DNA from: Aselliscus stoliczkanus
Taxonomy: Eukaryota; Chordata; Mammalia; Chiroptera; Hipposideridae
Length of the DNA: 64,000 bases
Direction: 5' to 3'
NCBI GenBank assembly: GCA_033961575.1
Contig: CM066738.1
Coordinates: 106,541,478 to 106,605,477, forward strand
The translations under genes and the position numbers were made by a program. Shown here piece by piece: positions 49,495 to 60,199 of the stretch. The notes beneath the pieces were generated by a model that was given only the letters and a program-made list of their open reading frames with translations, had not been told where the DNA came from and searched no databases. Every line of letters starts with the position of its first letter. Position 1 is the first letter of the stretch.

Positions 49495-50065
49495 GGGGGG
49501 CGGGGCCGGGGCGGGGCACCGGGCGGGGGCGGGGCATCGGGGCGGGGGCGGGGACAGAGAGCGAGACAGGCTGATGAGAGAGGCCGGGCAGGGGGCGGGG
49601 CGTCAACCCGAAGGAGGCGTGGCCGAGCGCCCCCGGATCCTAACGAGACCGGGGGCGGGGCATCGGGGCCGGGGGTGGGGACCGCGAGAGACAGGCCGAT
49701 AAGGGCGGCCGGGCCGGGGGCGGGGCATCGGGGCCGGGGGCGGGGACAGAGCGAGTCAGGCTGCTGAGGACGGCCGGGCAGGGGGCGGGGCGTCAACACG
49801 AAAGAGGCGGGGCCGAGCGATCCCGGATCCTAACGAGACGGGTGGAGGGGCGGGGGCGGGGCATCGGGGACGGGGGCGGGGCATCGGGGACGGGGGTGTG
49901 GACCGAGAGAGACAGGCTGATAAGGGCGGCCGGGCAGGGGGCGGGGCATCGGGGCCGGGGGCAGGGACAGAGCGAGGCAGGCTGGTGAGGGCGGCCGGGC
50001 AGGGGGCGGGGCGTCAACCAGAAAGAGGCGGGGCCGAGCGCCCCGGGAGCCTAACAAGACGGGTG
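49495..50065. repeat. GC-box minisatellite inside the DSEL CpG island
   Basis: A GC-rich tandem array with at least two levels of order. A GGGGGCGGGGCGTCAAC block followed by an AGGCG(T/G)GGCCGAGCG segment recurs with CGTCAAC at 49601, 49791 and 50012 (spacings 190 and 221). A GAGACAGGCTGATRAG-like element recurs at 49563, 49688, 49753, 49909 and 49974 (spacings 125, 65, 156 and 65). GGGGCATCGGGG links lie between them. The 65-bp subunit inside longer units suggests repeated unequal exchange. Each unit carries several GC boxes, so copy number would change the number of Sp/KLF-type sites. Confidence 0.88.
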
Positions 50066-50130
50066 TGGGGCGCGCTGCTGCCCGGCTGCAGCGGCGGCCG
50101 CGCGCTCCAGGACGCGCAGACCCCCCAGGA

Positions 50131-53100
50131 GAGCAAAATTTGGAGGAGTGTCTGAAGACCTCGCCTGCTGGCCCCGAGCCCTGCTCTGTCCCTTTTGGGG
50201 ATGGGGGGGTAGGACCGCCGAGACGGGGCTGCAGGGTGGGGAGCAGATGCGCCGGATGACAGCGCATGGGAACAGCCGGGGCAGCGGGGTGAGGCTGCGG
50301 GTAGCCAGGAATCCCCCTTCAGGAGGATCAGGGGCCGAGCAGGGAAGGGGGGCTGTGTGGCTGAGCTTCCTGCCATTCGGGAAAGCAAAGTCAGCACAAA
50401 GGAACATGAGACTGAATTCGGGAGCACGGGTGCCAAGGGCCAGGTGAAACCAAAAAGAGACTTGCCGGCTTTACTGATTGCAATACTTTCTCTGGCATGA
50501 TAAATATGGACAGGGAGGGGACACCTAGGGGAAGGAACCTCGTTCTTAGTTTTAAAAAAGGAAAACTAAAAAAAATAATAAAATGGAAAATGGAGCCCAG
50601 GAAAGACCCCCAGCAGAAGGCAGTGCCACCGTGACTACGACACATGTTCGCATCCCAGGGTGTGGAAGTCCTAGGCAGCTGTGCATGCTGCCGTCCCCAA
50701 CCTGCTGAACTCGCGGAGAGCTGAGATGATGCTTCTGCATGATTATACTTCCAACCCAAGGTCTGACCTCAACCCTCACAAATAACAGGCATGCAGTGAA
50801 ATGGGGAGACTTGTAAATGAATAACAAATCCATCTCCAGGTTGGAGATGGGTGATGCCTTCAGTTTCCTGCGCCATCGCGTTTTGGTAAAATGGACAGAT
50901 GTGGGGTATGGTAAAAAATACCCATTGAATGGTAAAAATGAGTGTCTTGCTTCGATCACTTCCTGGCAAAGCCAAACCATCGCTAACAGAATTCATTTAA
51001 AATAATTGACCTTGGAGGTGAACAGTGGCCTCTACCTCCTCCTCCCTCCTATGTTTTGTCTCATTGGGAAATCCTACGTTCATCCAAAAAAGCCAAGTTT
51101 TCTTTTACTTCGGCACTTCTGTAACTATGCCTATTCCATTCTTTACTGCCCAGCATCTTTTGCCCAACCAACCCCACTTACACTTTGAAATTGTTCTGAC
51201 TATTGAAATTCTCTTCATTCTCTTAGTCTTATCTCAGGCACTTAAATTCCACTGTAACTACCTCCTAGGTTTCCCTGGCCAGAAGGAATTACTCCAACAC
51301 TCTGATTTGTATCTGTCTTCAGCCCTTAGATCACTTGTTTTATGCTCACCCGTTCACCTGGCTCCCACCTGTGCTCTATTCAAAGCTCCTTCACACCGTT
51401 GTAAAAGCTGTGTTCATGTTTGAAATTAGTTGAACCTTTAACGGCTGGGCTCAGGCAGAACATGGCCTCCTCCACTGAGATTCACCCTGAAACAAGGGTC
51501 CTCCTCTGAACCCCACAGACAGAACTTGCTGCGTATGTCTAGATTGTCCCTTGCGTGGCTCACAGTGGAGGAAGATGTCCCATGGCTTCCAGCCTCCTTT
51601 GTGTGAGAGTTGAGTTAGGGGAAAGAGGAGCCCAGCTGCAGAGATTCCTATAATTTTCTGCAAGGAGGAGCTTTGGAAAATGCCTAGGAATTAGCATGAG
51701 TAAACAGTGAGTAAATAACAGACCCGTTACTCAGAGCAACATGTGTGGGTGGAACTGTTAGTCTGTGGATCCTAAGTGCCTGATGCTGCTGAGGAAGGTG
51801 AATCATGGAGATTATTGTGAGCACGATGACTGATGGGTGAATATTTTAACTTCCATGTAATCCTTTATTTTTAAATGTATTAACATCAATGTGATCATGT
51901 TCACTTTACAGATGAACCAATACGGCTACAGACATCGTGGCCTGTGGTTAAACCCCATGCCTCTGCCCCGAAGCTGTGGGATACAGCTCACCTCTCAGTG
52001 TTTTCAGGTAAGCTTTCAGGCTCATTCACATTAAATAGCACTGTCTCCCAGTTGTGAGTACATTGAAATAAAACAGGAGCCACAGCTGAACAATTCTAAT
52101 TATTGTCAGAAAGGGTGGAAGGTAAATGGTACTGTGAAAAATGAAGAGCCTTGTTTTCTGTGAACTATAAAAAGGATCACTCCAATTATGGCTCCTTCCA
52201 CACATGAAGTTGGTACAAAGTTAGTTAGATATAAGGAATGCATCCCACCATAGAGGGGATGAGCTGTATGTTATATTATTGTACATTAAAAACCTTTATG
52301 AGTGCAGCAAGAGACACATATACCAACAGCTACTGAATTCAGAATGCTGGAACAGTATCTTATTTTAATATAAGTGAAGAAACTGTACAGCCTATCGCTC
52401 CGGGGATTTCCCGCTCTATATAAAAAGATCTTAAATCTATATGAGTTTTTACTTGTGATTTCAAAGCACTTATGGAAATCTGTTTTCTTTATTTGAACAT
52501 CTTTCAACCAAACCACCAGCCATGCTAACTGACAACAGAGATGCTTTCTAGATGAGATTCCCAAGGCAGAGGCCTGTTTTCCTTCCTCCCTTCCTCCCTT
52601 TCTTTATTTCTTAATTCTTCAGCACCTAGCCCAGATCCTGGCACTTTGTGTTGAGTGGGTGCTGAATGCTAACATTAACGATCACTTATTTTGTTGGCAC
52701 AAGAGGAAAAGGGCTTAGTGGCCTAAAGAGAGGATTCAGAGGGTCATCTCCCAACCATGCTGAGGAGCTTGTTACTGCACAGTCGGTGGGTGGTGGGCGC
52801 TATGTCTTGCGGTTACTTAATTCAAAGGACACCAGACTGGAAAGTCAACCAGCATTGTAAGAATCTCTGCAAGAGTTTTATGTCTTAAGATAGGTCCTTT
52901 CAAGTTCCAAGCCTTAGAACATGAGGGAAATACTACATTGCCTTACAGAGAGGTAAAGTGCAAGGAATAAAATAAGCCAAGATATTATAACACATAAAGT
53001 CCCTCGACTGAAACCTCATCTACCCATACTCTGTCATTCTGGCAGACTCTTAATAAATGGGGCAAAGACATCCAACAGCCAGTCACTGTGTGTTCAGCAC

Positions 53101-53819
53101 TTGACTATGCACAGGCGTCCAGTGTGGGGGCTTGTGCAGCCAGCTGGTGTGTGCATCTGGGGTGACTGTAATCCCTCCTTTGGCGTAGCCCTTCCTTGGT
53201 ATGGTTTTGGCTGTGAGTGCTCAGATTCAGATTTCGTGAACCATTACCTAGGTGAGGTGTATAGTACAGAGATCTACGAGCACCATGCAAACTAGTGTTT
53301 GCCCCAGAGTGAGAGGAGATAGCAGCTGTGATTGTACGGAAACAAACACCAAACTTAAACTGCCAGTTTTGTTGCACAATGGGCAGCAGCAATAGGCCAC
53401 GCCAATAATAGAGACAAAAGCACAGAGTTTTAAAGCAGGCGGTAGAATCTGGAAGTACTCTTTCTGCAATTGTTTGGAACACACCACATCTCAAGATAAC
53501 AGGGATTTTGCCCACAGAGGTGCTAATGAAGATGTGGCTGAGTCTTCCTTGAGTTGTTTATCCAGCTGTACAAGAGCCTGTTTGACAGTAACTGGATTTA
53601 TAAAAATTTTAAAATACCACAGCCAAATTCTGAGGAAAGAAGCTTCCCCAGAAGTGCACTAAAACCTTGTCTTCATAAATGGGAAGCTTTATTGCTACCA
53701 CATCTGCTTATACAGTTTTGCTTTTAACATGAAAGAACATTTTAGACAAAGTGAAACTGACGAGGGGAGCACAAGATGGGGCCCTTCCTCCCTCCCCACG
53801 CCCCCATCCCCTTCTTATA
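50131..53819. other. Intergenic upstream of DSEL
   Basis: After the CpG island the sequence returns to lower GC. It holds L2 remnants (51020-51420, 52600-52675) and a MIR-like stretch near 51860-51960. The plus strand has an acceptor-like CTTTACAG (to 51911) and donor CAG|GTAAG (intron from 52008), which could delimit an exon of a divergent noncoding RNA, but this is speculation. Confidence 0.35.
51020..51420 (+). mobile_element. L2 remnant
   Basis: Pyrimidine-rich sequence such as CACCTGGCTCCCACCTGTGC and GCTCCTTCACACCG is typical of the 3' half of L2 in sense. Its longest open frame (132 codons) lacks any recognised domain. Confidence 0.4.
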
Positions 53820-54046
53820 CCACTGGTTCTCAACCCTGGGGCCATTTTATCACTGTGGGACAGTTGGTGGTGTCTGGAGAAATTTCTGATTGTCACAACT
53901 AAGAGATAGGGGAACTGCTGGCGTGTCGTGGGTAGAGGCCAGGGATGCTATTAAACATCCTACAATGCACAGGAGGACCCATCCCTAGCCCTACCCAACG
54001 CATTATCCAGCCCAGGATGTCAGTACTGCTGAGTTTGAGAAACCCC
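53820..54046 (+). mobile_element. MER20-like hAT element
   Basis: It starts CCACTGGTTCTCAACCC and ends GAGTTTGAGAAACCCC. Inside are GGTGTCTGGAGAAATTTCTG, GGGTAGAGGCCAGGGATGCT, AACATCCTACAATGCACAGG and ATTATCCAGCCCAGGATGTC, the order of the 219-bp MER20 consensus as I remember it. It is nearly full length. Confidence 0.8.
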
Positions 54047-54385
54047 GTCACAGCCCACTGGTTCTGAAAGTTGGTTATGTGCAAATTATTCGTAATTGTC
54101 TAAATCAAATCCTGAATTATCTCCTGGGCTTTCAGTCACCCCTTTGCAGTTTGTTCCAGAGCCAGCCCTTACCTCATTTGTTCACACTCGGCCTTCTGTT
54201 GTTTAGCATGTGTGCATGTCTCTTCACTTGACCGAAGACACCCAGCTATTTCCCCTCATTTAAAAGCCTGGCGTAGGCTGCTAGGCATGACAGGCAGGAA
54301 ATCAATTACTACAAAACAATAAGGGGAAGAAGTAACCTTAAGGTTATCAGAAATACCCTTATGATGGTTAAAAAAGAGCATACCC

Positions 54386-54386
<1 letters not shown>

Positions 54387-54421
<35 letters not shown>

Positions 54422-54445
54422 GCACGCACGCGCACGTACTCACGT
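54387..54445. repeat. (CA)n/(CG CA)n microsatellite
   Basis: A CA tract passing into GCAC/CGCACG, with some CpG. Confidence 0.95.
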
Positions 54446-54529
54446 GTGCATCCCTACCACCTTTATTATTACCTGAATTTATTTCCTCTAGGATGGTGTG
54501 TTTTTTTTGTTTTTTGTTTGTTTGTTTGT

Positions 54530-54720
54530 TTTTTCAAATTAGAATTCTTGGGCCACCAGTTTCAGAAATCCCATTAAAAATGCCAGTTTGTCAAATGGGC
54601 CCCAACCCCATGGATAGAGACTCCCCAGGTGTGTGACCCAGGGATCTGCACCTTTTAAAGCCTCATCAGCCACACAGCACAGTTGACAGTCACTGTTTTA
54701 AAACAAGGATTCTCATTCTT
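54530..54720 (+). mobile_element. MER5/hAT-like fragment
   Basis: GAATTCTTGGGCCACCAGTT, GACCCAGGGATCTGCACCTT and TTAAAGCCTCATCAGCCACA are the wording of short Charlie/MER5-type elements. The ends are poorly defined. Confidence 0.5.
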
Positions 54721-55951
54721 CTGCCCTATACACCTGAGGGTATGTCTCTGAGGAACCGCTGACCGTTTGGCTGCCGTGACAGGAACATCCTCAGGCTGGC
54801 AGGAGCACGGTGACTGACTAGTGACAGGTGCTATGGAATAATCCAGAGACATGCAGGTAGCTCTTTTGCAGCTCATTTCATTATTTTACATGCTAATTGT
54901 TCATTGACACATGAGACAGTGAAATAAATAGGATTTGTAAGACAGAGAGGAGAGAAAAATGAAGACAAGCTGGGAACAGTGGAACTCGTACATTTTTTGA
55001 GCAAACTGATGAAGTGGAAGGCAGCAGAGGAGTTTGTCCTGGGTCCTCGAGGGACCAACTTGCAGCTCTTTATGAATTCCCCAGAAAGCAGTGAGAACTT
55101 CGCTGTGAAGCAGATGTGGCAGGATGGGTTTGTGTGTGCCCGCCAGTAACCTCCCCTCAGTGCTGTCACCTGGTAAGGTCCCCCCGCCTCCCAGCAGCAC
55201 TTTCCTCCATAGATGTCCTCCTTGGAAAGCCCTCGGAGGTCAGAGTCCTTCCTCTGCCCACTCTCTCTGCTCCTGGCGTTTTACATCCTTCTTCTCTTTG
55301 TCGAGGACCTGCCGTGGTCCAGCTTTACCAGACCTGTCTCTGGAGCTATGACTAAGCATGGCAAAGCCTCAGCACCAGTTTATATCACCTGATTCTACCA
55401 TCAGGCACAAATCGATGATCCTTTTCAGACTCCACATTCAAAGTCTCAGGAGAGCAAAGATGATTGCACGGCCGGGTCAGAGTTCTGTCATGACTCACAG
55501 AGAGAGAGCACTTCTGGCCAAGTGGTCAGACGTTGCCACGGGGACTGACATTTGGGGTTAGGGTAGCAGTCCTCATGAGAGCAGCAGTGGTTCATACCTA
55601 AAACGTGTTGACTCTGAAATGACACACCGGAGGGTCATGCTCCCTCGGAGAGGCCTATTAGAAGCGGTGCACGTGACGATAGGTGTTTGAGGTGTGTAGG
55701 CTGACGGGGGCAGGAGGGTGGAAGGTAGGATGGGGGGTTGCCATATGTTGTTCAGAAATGCCCAGCATTACACAATACACCCTGACTCCTCTTTCCCCTC
55801 TTTGACAATCACTTCTTTGGTAGGATTTATTAAATTTACCTGATTGTGAGGATCCTCTAGAAGGGCTTGTTAAAAATACACAATGTGAAATCTGAGGCGC
55901 TGCCCTAGATTGTGGAGATAGAAGGGGGATGAGGATTCAAGGAACTCAGAT

Positions 55952-56060
55952 TTTTTTTTTTTTTTTTTGAGGGCAGTGTCACTGGCCCTCATATGTGGGA
56001 CTGACCGGGGCCACTGGCTTCCCAAGCCAGCGCTTAACCACCATGCCACTCAGCCAGCCC
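55952..56060 (-). mobile_element. Short tRNA-derived SINE
   Basis: In plus-strand order: T run, GAGGGCAGTGTCACTGGCCC, a GGGACTGACCGGGGCC box with a small deletion, and GCGCTTAACCACCATGCCAC. The duplication is GGAACTCAGATTT at the left (from 55941) and GGAACTCATATTT at the right (from 56061), with one mismatch. It may sit inside a MER5-like fragment (about 55840-55950). Confidence 0.9.
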
Positions 56061-57099
56061 GGAACTCATATTTTTAAATGTCATCTTGATTATGCAAAAT
56101 TGGCAAATTACCCTTGGAGAAATAACCTGTTTAACATATTGCCAGCTACTCACAACAGAACATAAATTAGTTTCAGAGCCTGAAAGTGAGTTTGATAGGG
56201 AGAGAGGGGAGGAGAAAGTATGCTCGAGTGAAGTTGCAGCACACGGTAGCCACTGGCCATATGTGGCTAGTAAATTAAAGTTATAATTAAAGTTCAATAA
56301 AATTTAAATTCAGTTCCCTAATTGCACTATCCACATTTCCTGTTCAGTAGCCACTTCTGATTAACAGCTGTAGTACTGAATAGCATGTACATAGAGCACC
56401 CCCTTTGTTGCAGAAAGTTCTCTTGATCGAGGAGGAAGAAAGGTGCTACAATATTCATTTCTGGCATCCACAGTCACAGATCTATGAAGAGTTGGTAGGC
56501 AATTATCATGTTGATGATGATAGTAATGTCCTAATGCTAATGATAATAGCTGACACTTATTGAACGTGTGTGATGGGCAAAAGACTTGCTGTTGTAACCT
56601 CCAAACAAACTCCCCACTGGCTGCAGTGCCACACCGTCTCACTAGGTACTGTATATGGGGGAAGTCAGCCAGCTGGTTGTTGTCCTATGGGATTTAGAGC
56701 CCCATGTAACCAAGTAGTCTGATTTTTCAAGGAGAGCCAGAAATCTGGATGTGTGTGTGCACACGCACACACGCATGTAAGAAATAAGCTGACTTTTTTT
56801 AAATGGCTTAATTTTTTTGAAAACACTATTACGTCTAAATAAAATATGTCTGTGGGATAGATTCAAATCATAAATGGCAAGGTTTTCACTTCTGATTTAG
56901 AAGCAGGAAGCATTGAAAATTAATTTCCTGATTTTTCTGTTAGCCCAACTCTGTTCCAGCAATTTAGCTAGCTTTCAGTGCTGGAAAGAAACATATTATT
57001 CTTTCACTTAAGTTATCTACTGCTACAACCCCTCTCAATCTGGAACAGTCAAAGACTGATGATATATTCAAACAATCATATTTATATCTAAGAATGTGT

Positions 57100-57215
57100 T
57101 AAACTTTATTTCTTTCATTGATTCAGTATTCGCTAAATGCTCAATAATACATGTGCCAGGCACTGTTTGGGAAAACATTACAAGAAAAAAACAAATCCTA
57201 GCCACATGGAGTTTA
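57100..57215 (+). mobile_element. L2/MIR-like fragment
   Basis: TTGATTCAGTATTCGCTAAA, TGTGCCAGGCACTGTTTGGG and CACATGGAGTTTATCT give the common mammalian L2-type order. Confidence 0.6.
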
Positions 57216-59029
57216 TCTAATGTCATAGACAGAAAAGACATAATAGGTATGAATGATTGCTTCAATTGTTTTCCATATTTTAATCATGACTTTATGAGAT
57301 TTAGATGTCTATGAGGGATCCTCTGTATCTTACTGTCCATTACTTTGAAAGGCACATTGAAATTAATGGGGATGAAAGATTGGTAATGACTCAGGACCTG
57401 GGAAAGTGGATACAAACCTGTGTGTTGTCAGAAATCTCCAGGATGTTGGTGTGTTTTTAGAGCTGCACTCTTTCTATTATAATACCTGGAGTCCAGCCAG
57501 GCACAGAGAAGCTGGCTGACTGCTACAGAAAAGAATCTTGGAACTCCTCTTGCTGACCTGTTTCCAGACTTTCCAGTGCAGCTAGCCAGAGACTTCCTAT
57601 AGACAATGAGGGAATTCAAAAACAACAAATGTGGTGGGTTAGCGATTTATCTGGGGACCATTGGGGGATGAGACTGAGCTGTTTTCCCCACAGCTAGGTG
57701 CCAAGGAGACCATTGAGTCGCTTCAATGTGAAAAAGCTGCCTGTGCTGTTGGCATACGCTCAACCCGGGCCAGAGCTTTTCATAAGAGGATTCGGTCAAA
57801 CCCAAAATGCAAGATGAAAACCCTCTCTCTGGTTTAAACACAGTAAATAGAAAAGCAGTGGACAGAACCGTGTTTACCAAGAGTCCTTGATGATAAGAAT
57901 CGCCAAAAGCACTTAATAAATCCGTCAGCTGGAAGTGCAGAGTCAGGCTGGGGTGCAATCAGGAATTTGGTGTTCTTGGCAGGGACATCAAGTTATCACC
58001 AGGGAATTTGAGAAAATGCCAAAGTAGAGGAAGAACGAGTGATTCTCTCCCCGTCGTGGTGTTACTTACGGTCACCTAGTGTAGGTCAGCTTTTCCAGGC
58101 TTCTGGTTCTGCCCAGACTTTGATGTGAAGTGGTCCTGAGTTTGAATGCAAGCTCTGAGGCTATACTGCAAGTTACGATGTGACATCGGGCTGGTTACAT
58201 AACTTTTGTGAATATAGACATCCTCATGTGTAAAGATGGGGTTGCAATGTTACCAACTGCATAGAGCAGCTGGGGTCTCGAAGTGAGAAGAGGCAGGAAA
58301 AGTCCCTAGCTAAGAACTTCGGGGATCCTCCATGAAGGCTCTTTACAGTTTAAAAGTAATTTTCTATATCTCCTCTCACTGGGTGCTTTTGAACATCATG
58401 TGACTGATAACACTGATTAACTCACTAAAACACTAAGGAAGAGAAATCCAGGACAGGAAATACCGTATCTTAGGAAAGTGTGACAAAAATAGTACAGTGG
58501 TGTCTAGCAACTTGCTTTCTGAATTTGTCTGATTTTAAAGACTGAAAATAGTTTAAGGAAACATCTCAAACATTTCCCTTATTTTACATGCGAAGAATCT
58601 GAGGCCCAGTGAAGTAAGCTAATTTGTTCCAGGTGAGAGAGAGAGACAGACCAACAGCTGAGGCCAGTGCCCAGGTTTTTTCTGTTTCATTTTGTTTTGT
58701 TTTCTATACAGATCGACAGCCTTAACATTGCATTTTTGATAATGTAATATAAATATCAGCAGATTCAATGATCCATATTTTAGGTGTTCTTCTTCTGATA
58801 ATAAAGAAATTAACTCCTAAATAGCTATCCTATGGTGCATCCTAATATAGAGCTTTTTCTTCGAGGGATTATCTAGAGTACATTTGCACCAAAATTCTTT
58901 CAGAAACTTTTAAAAACATAGGTGCCTATGTCCCCCAGACATCCTTTTTGGATCCGAATGCATGCGAATTTTCATTGTTATCAAGTTTACCAACTAAAGT
59001 GTGAGAATTACCTAATTAAACTCTTATGT

Positions 59030-59130
59030 CCTTGAGACCAGACATTGTACATATTTCTTTTTCTTATATTCTCAGCAGTTCCAGACAGCCACTTTTCACT
59101 CAGTTAACTCTTATTGAATTGAACTGTGGT
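59030..59130 (+). mobile_element. L2 3' end
   Basis: ACTCTTATGTCCTTGAGACC, AGACATTGTACATATTTC and CTTATTGAATTGAA match a diverged L2 tail. Confidence 0.5.
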
Positions 59131-59399
59131 GGAATCAAACTACGGTAAAATGCTTTGATTATGCAAAAATCTGTAAAACACATGTATGGATGAATCATTT
59201 CCAGAGATATATCATTTATAAAATTTGACTTGTATTAGAAGAAGCATAATTATCTTACTAGATATATTTGTGTGTCCAGAGAATGAATGAATGCATATAT
59301 ATATTCTAGAGAGAGATTGGATAAAATGAGCCTTCAGAAAAATGGAACCTGGTTTAAACGATGGGACGAAAGCCCAAGTATCCTGCCAATTTTGAAGAA

Positions 59400-59720
59400 T
59401 GTTAGCTTGGATATTAGGTATCTATTGGCTGCACAACAAATTATCCCCAAAACTTGGCAGCCCAAAACCAACACACATTCATTTTCTCACACACTTTCTG
59501 AGGATGAACAGCCGGGAGCAGCTGACCAGGATGGATCTGAGCAGGATCTCCCGAGGCTGTGCTCAGGATGCCTGCATTTTAACCACATTACCTTCCGTAG
59601 GGTATGGTGAGGCCAGACCCAGATCAGGAGAGAGAAAACAGAAAGAATTTCATGTTTTTGTGTCTCCCAGTTCCTTGGGAAGAATGTGGAACACCTGACC
59701 ATCTTTGTTACTTATGTTTT
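59400..59720 (+). mobile_element. Unclassified mammalian interspersed repeat
   Basis: GGTATCTATTGGCTGCACAA, CAAATTATCCCCAAAACTTG and GCAGCCCAAAACCAACACAC follow a widespread 'CTGCRTAACAAATTACC' repeat pattern, but I cannot name the family. Open frames here (107 and 99 codons) overlap it and look spurious. Confidence 0.4.
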
Positions 59721-60199
59721 AGGGAGTGTCACATACATTTAGTCACAGGTTAGACTGCTGCCATCTTTTGCCTCTCCACCTCCCGTAGTTTACCTTTCAC
59801 CAAGCTCTGTCACTTTACATATCCCCTGAATATGTAAAATAATGATTTTTGCTCTGTGTCCTTATTGTCTACAGTAGCAATGAATTGTGTGGGTACAATC
59901 ACACAGAAGGCAGATTGAAAAGTGCATCTGACATCAGGTTTCGTGTACAGAGCACACGAAGACTGTGGTATTTTCAGCAGCGCTTAGAATGAGGGTCCAT
60001 TAATCTAGCTGCCTATGAATATAGCAAACTTGTGTATTAGCTTTCAGATGTGGCGGACAAGCAGCCTTAGAGGAGAAATAGCAGTTCAAGTGAGCTGCAA
60101 GAAAGAAGAGGTGTTTTCAGGAAGCAGGATTCTTTTTCTTCCTTTTCCTTTTCTAATTCTTTTCTTTGTTTGTTTTTTTGCATTCACATTTTCTATTCA

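Larger units (their letters stand above)
48960..50130 (-). promoter_or_regulatory. DSEL: CpG island with the probable DSEL promoter and noncoding first exon
   Basis: This stretch is very GC- and CpG-rich compared with the AT-rich DNA on both sides. It contains about 18 GC-box-like motifs (GGGCGGGG, counted by eye) on the plus strand. It lies 1.6-2.7 kb upstream of the DSEL start codon, where a TATA-less housekeeping-type promoter is expected. The minus-strand splice donor at 49117 lies inside it. Long open frames run through both strands here, but they reflect high GC content and not coding. The transcription start cannot be placed from sequence alone. An antisense transcript from the same island is possible but not shown. 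Confidence 0.8.

Noticed and set aside
48596..49799. Long open frames on both strands (335, 336 and 278 codons) in the CpG island
   Set aside because: They overlap each other in several frames, are low-complexity Arg/Pro/Gly/Ala-rich, and reflect stop-codon scarcity in GC-rich DNA and the minisatellite.
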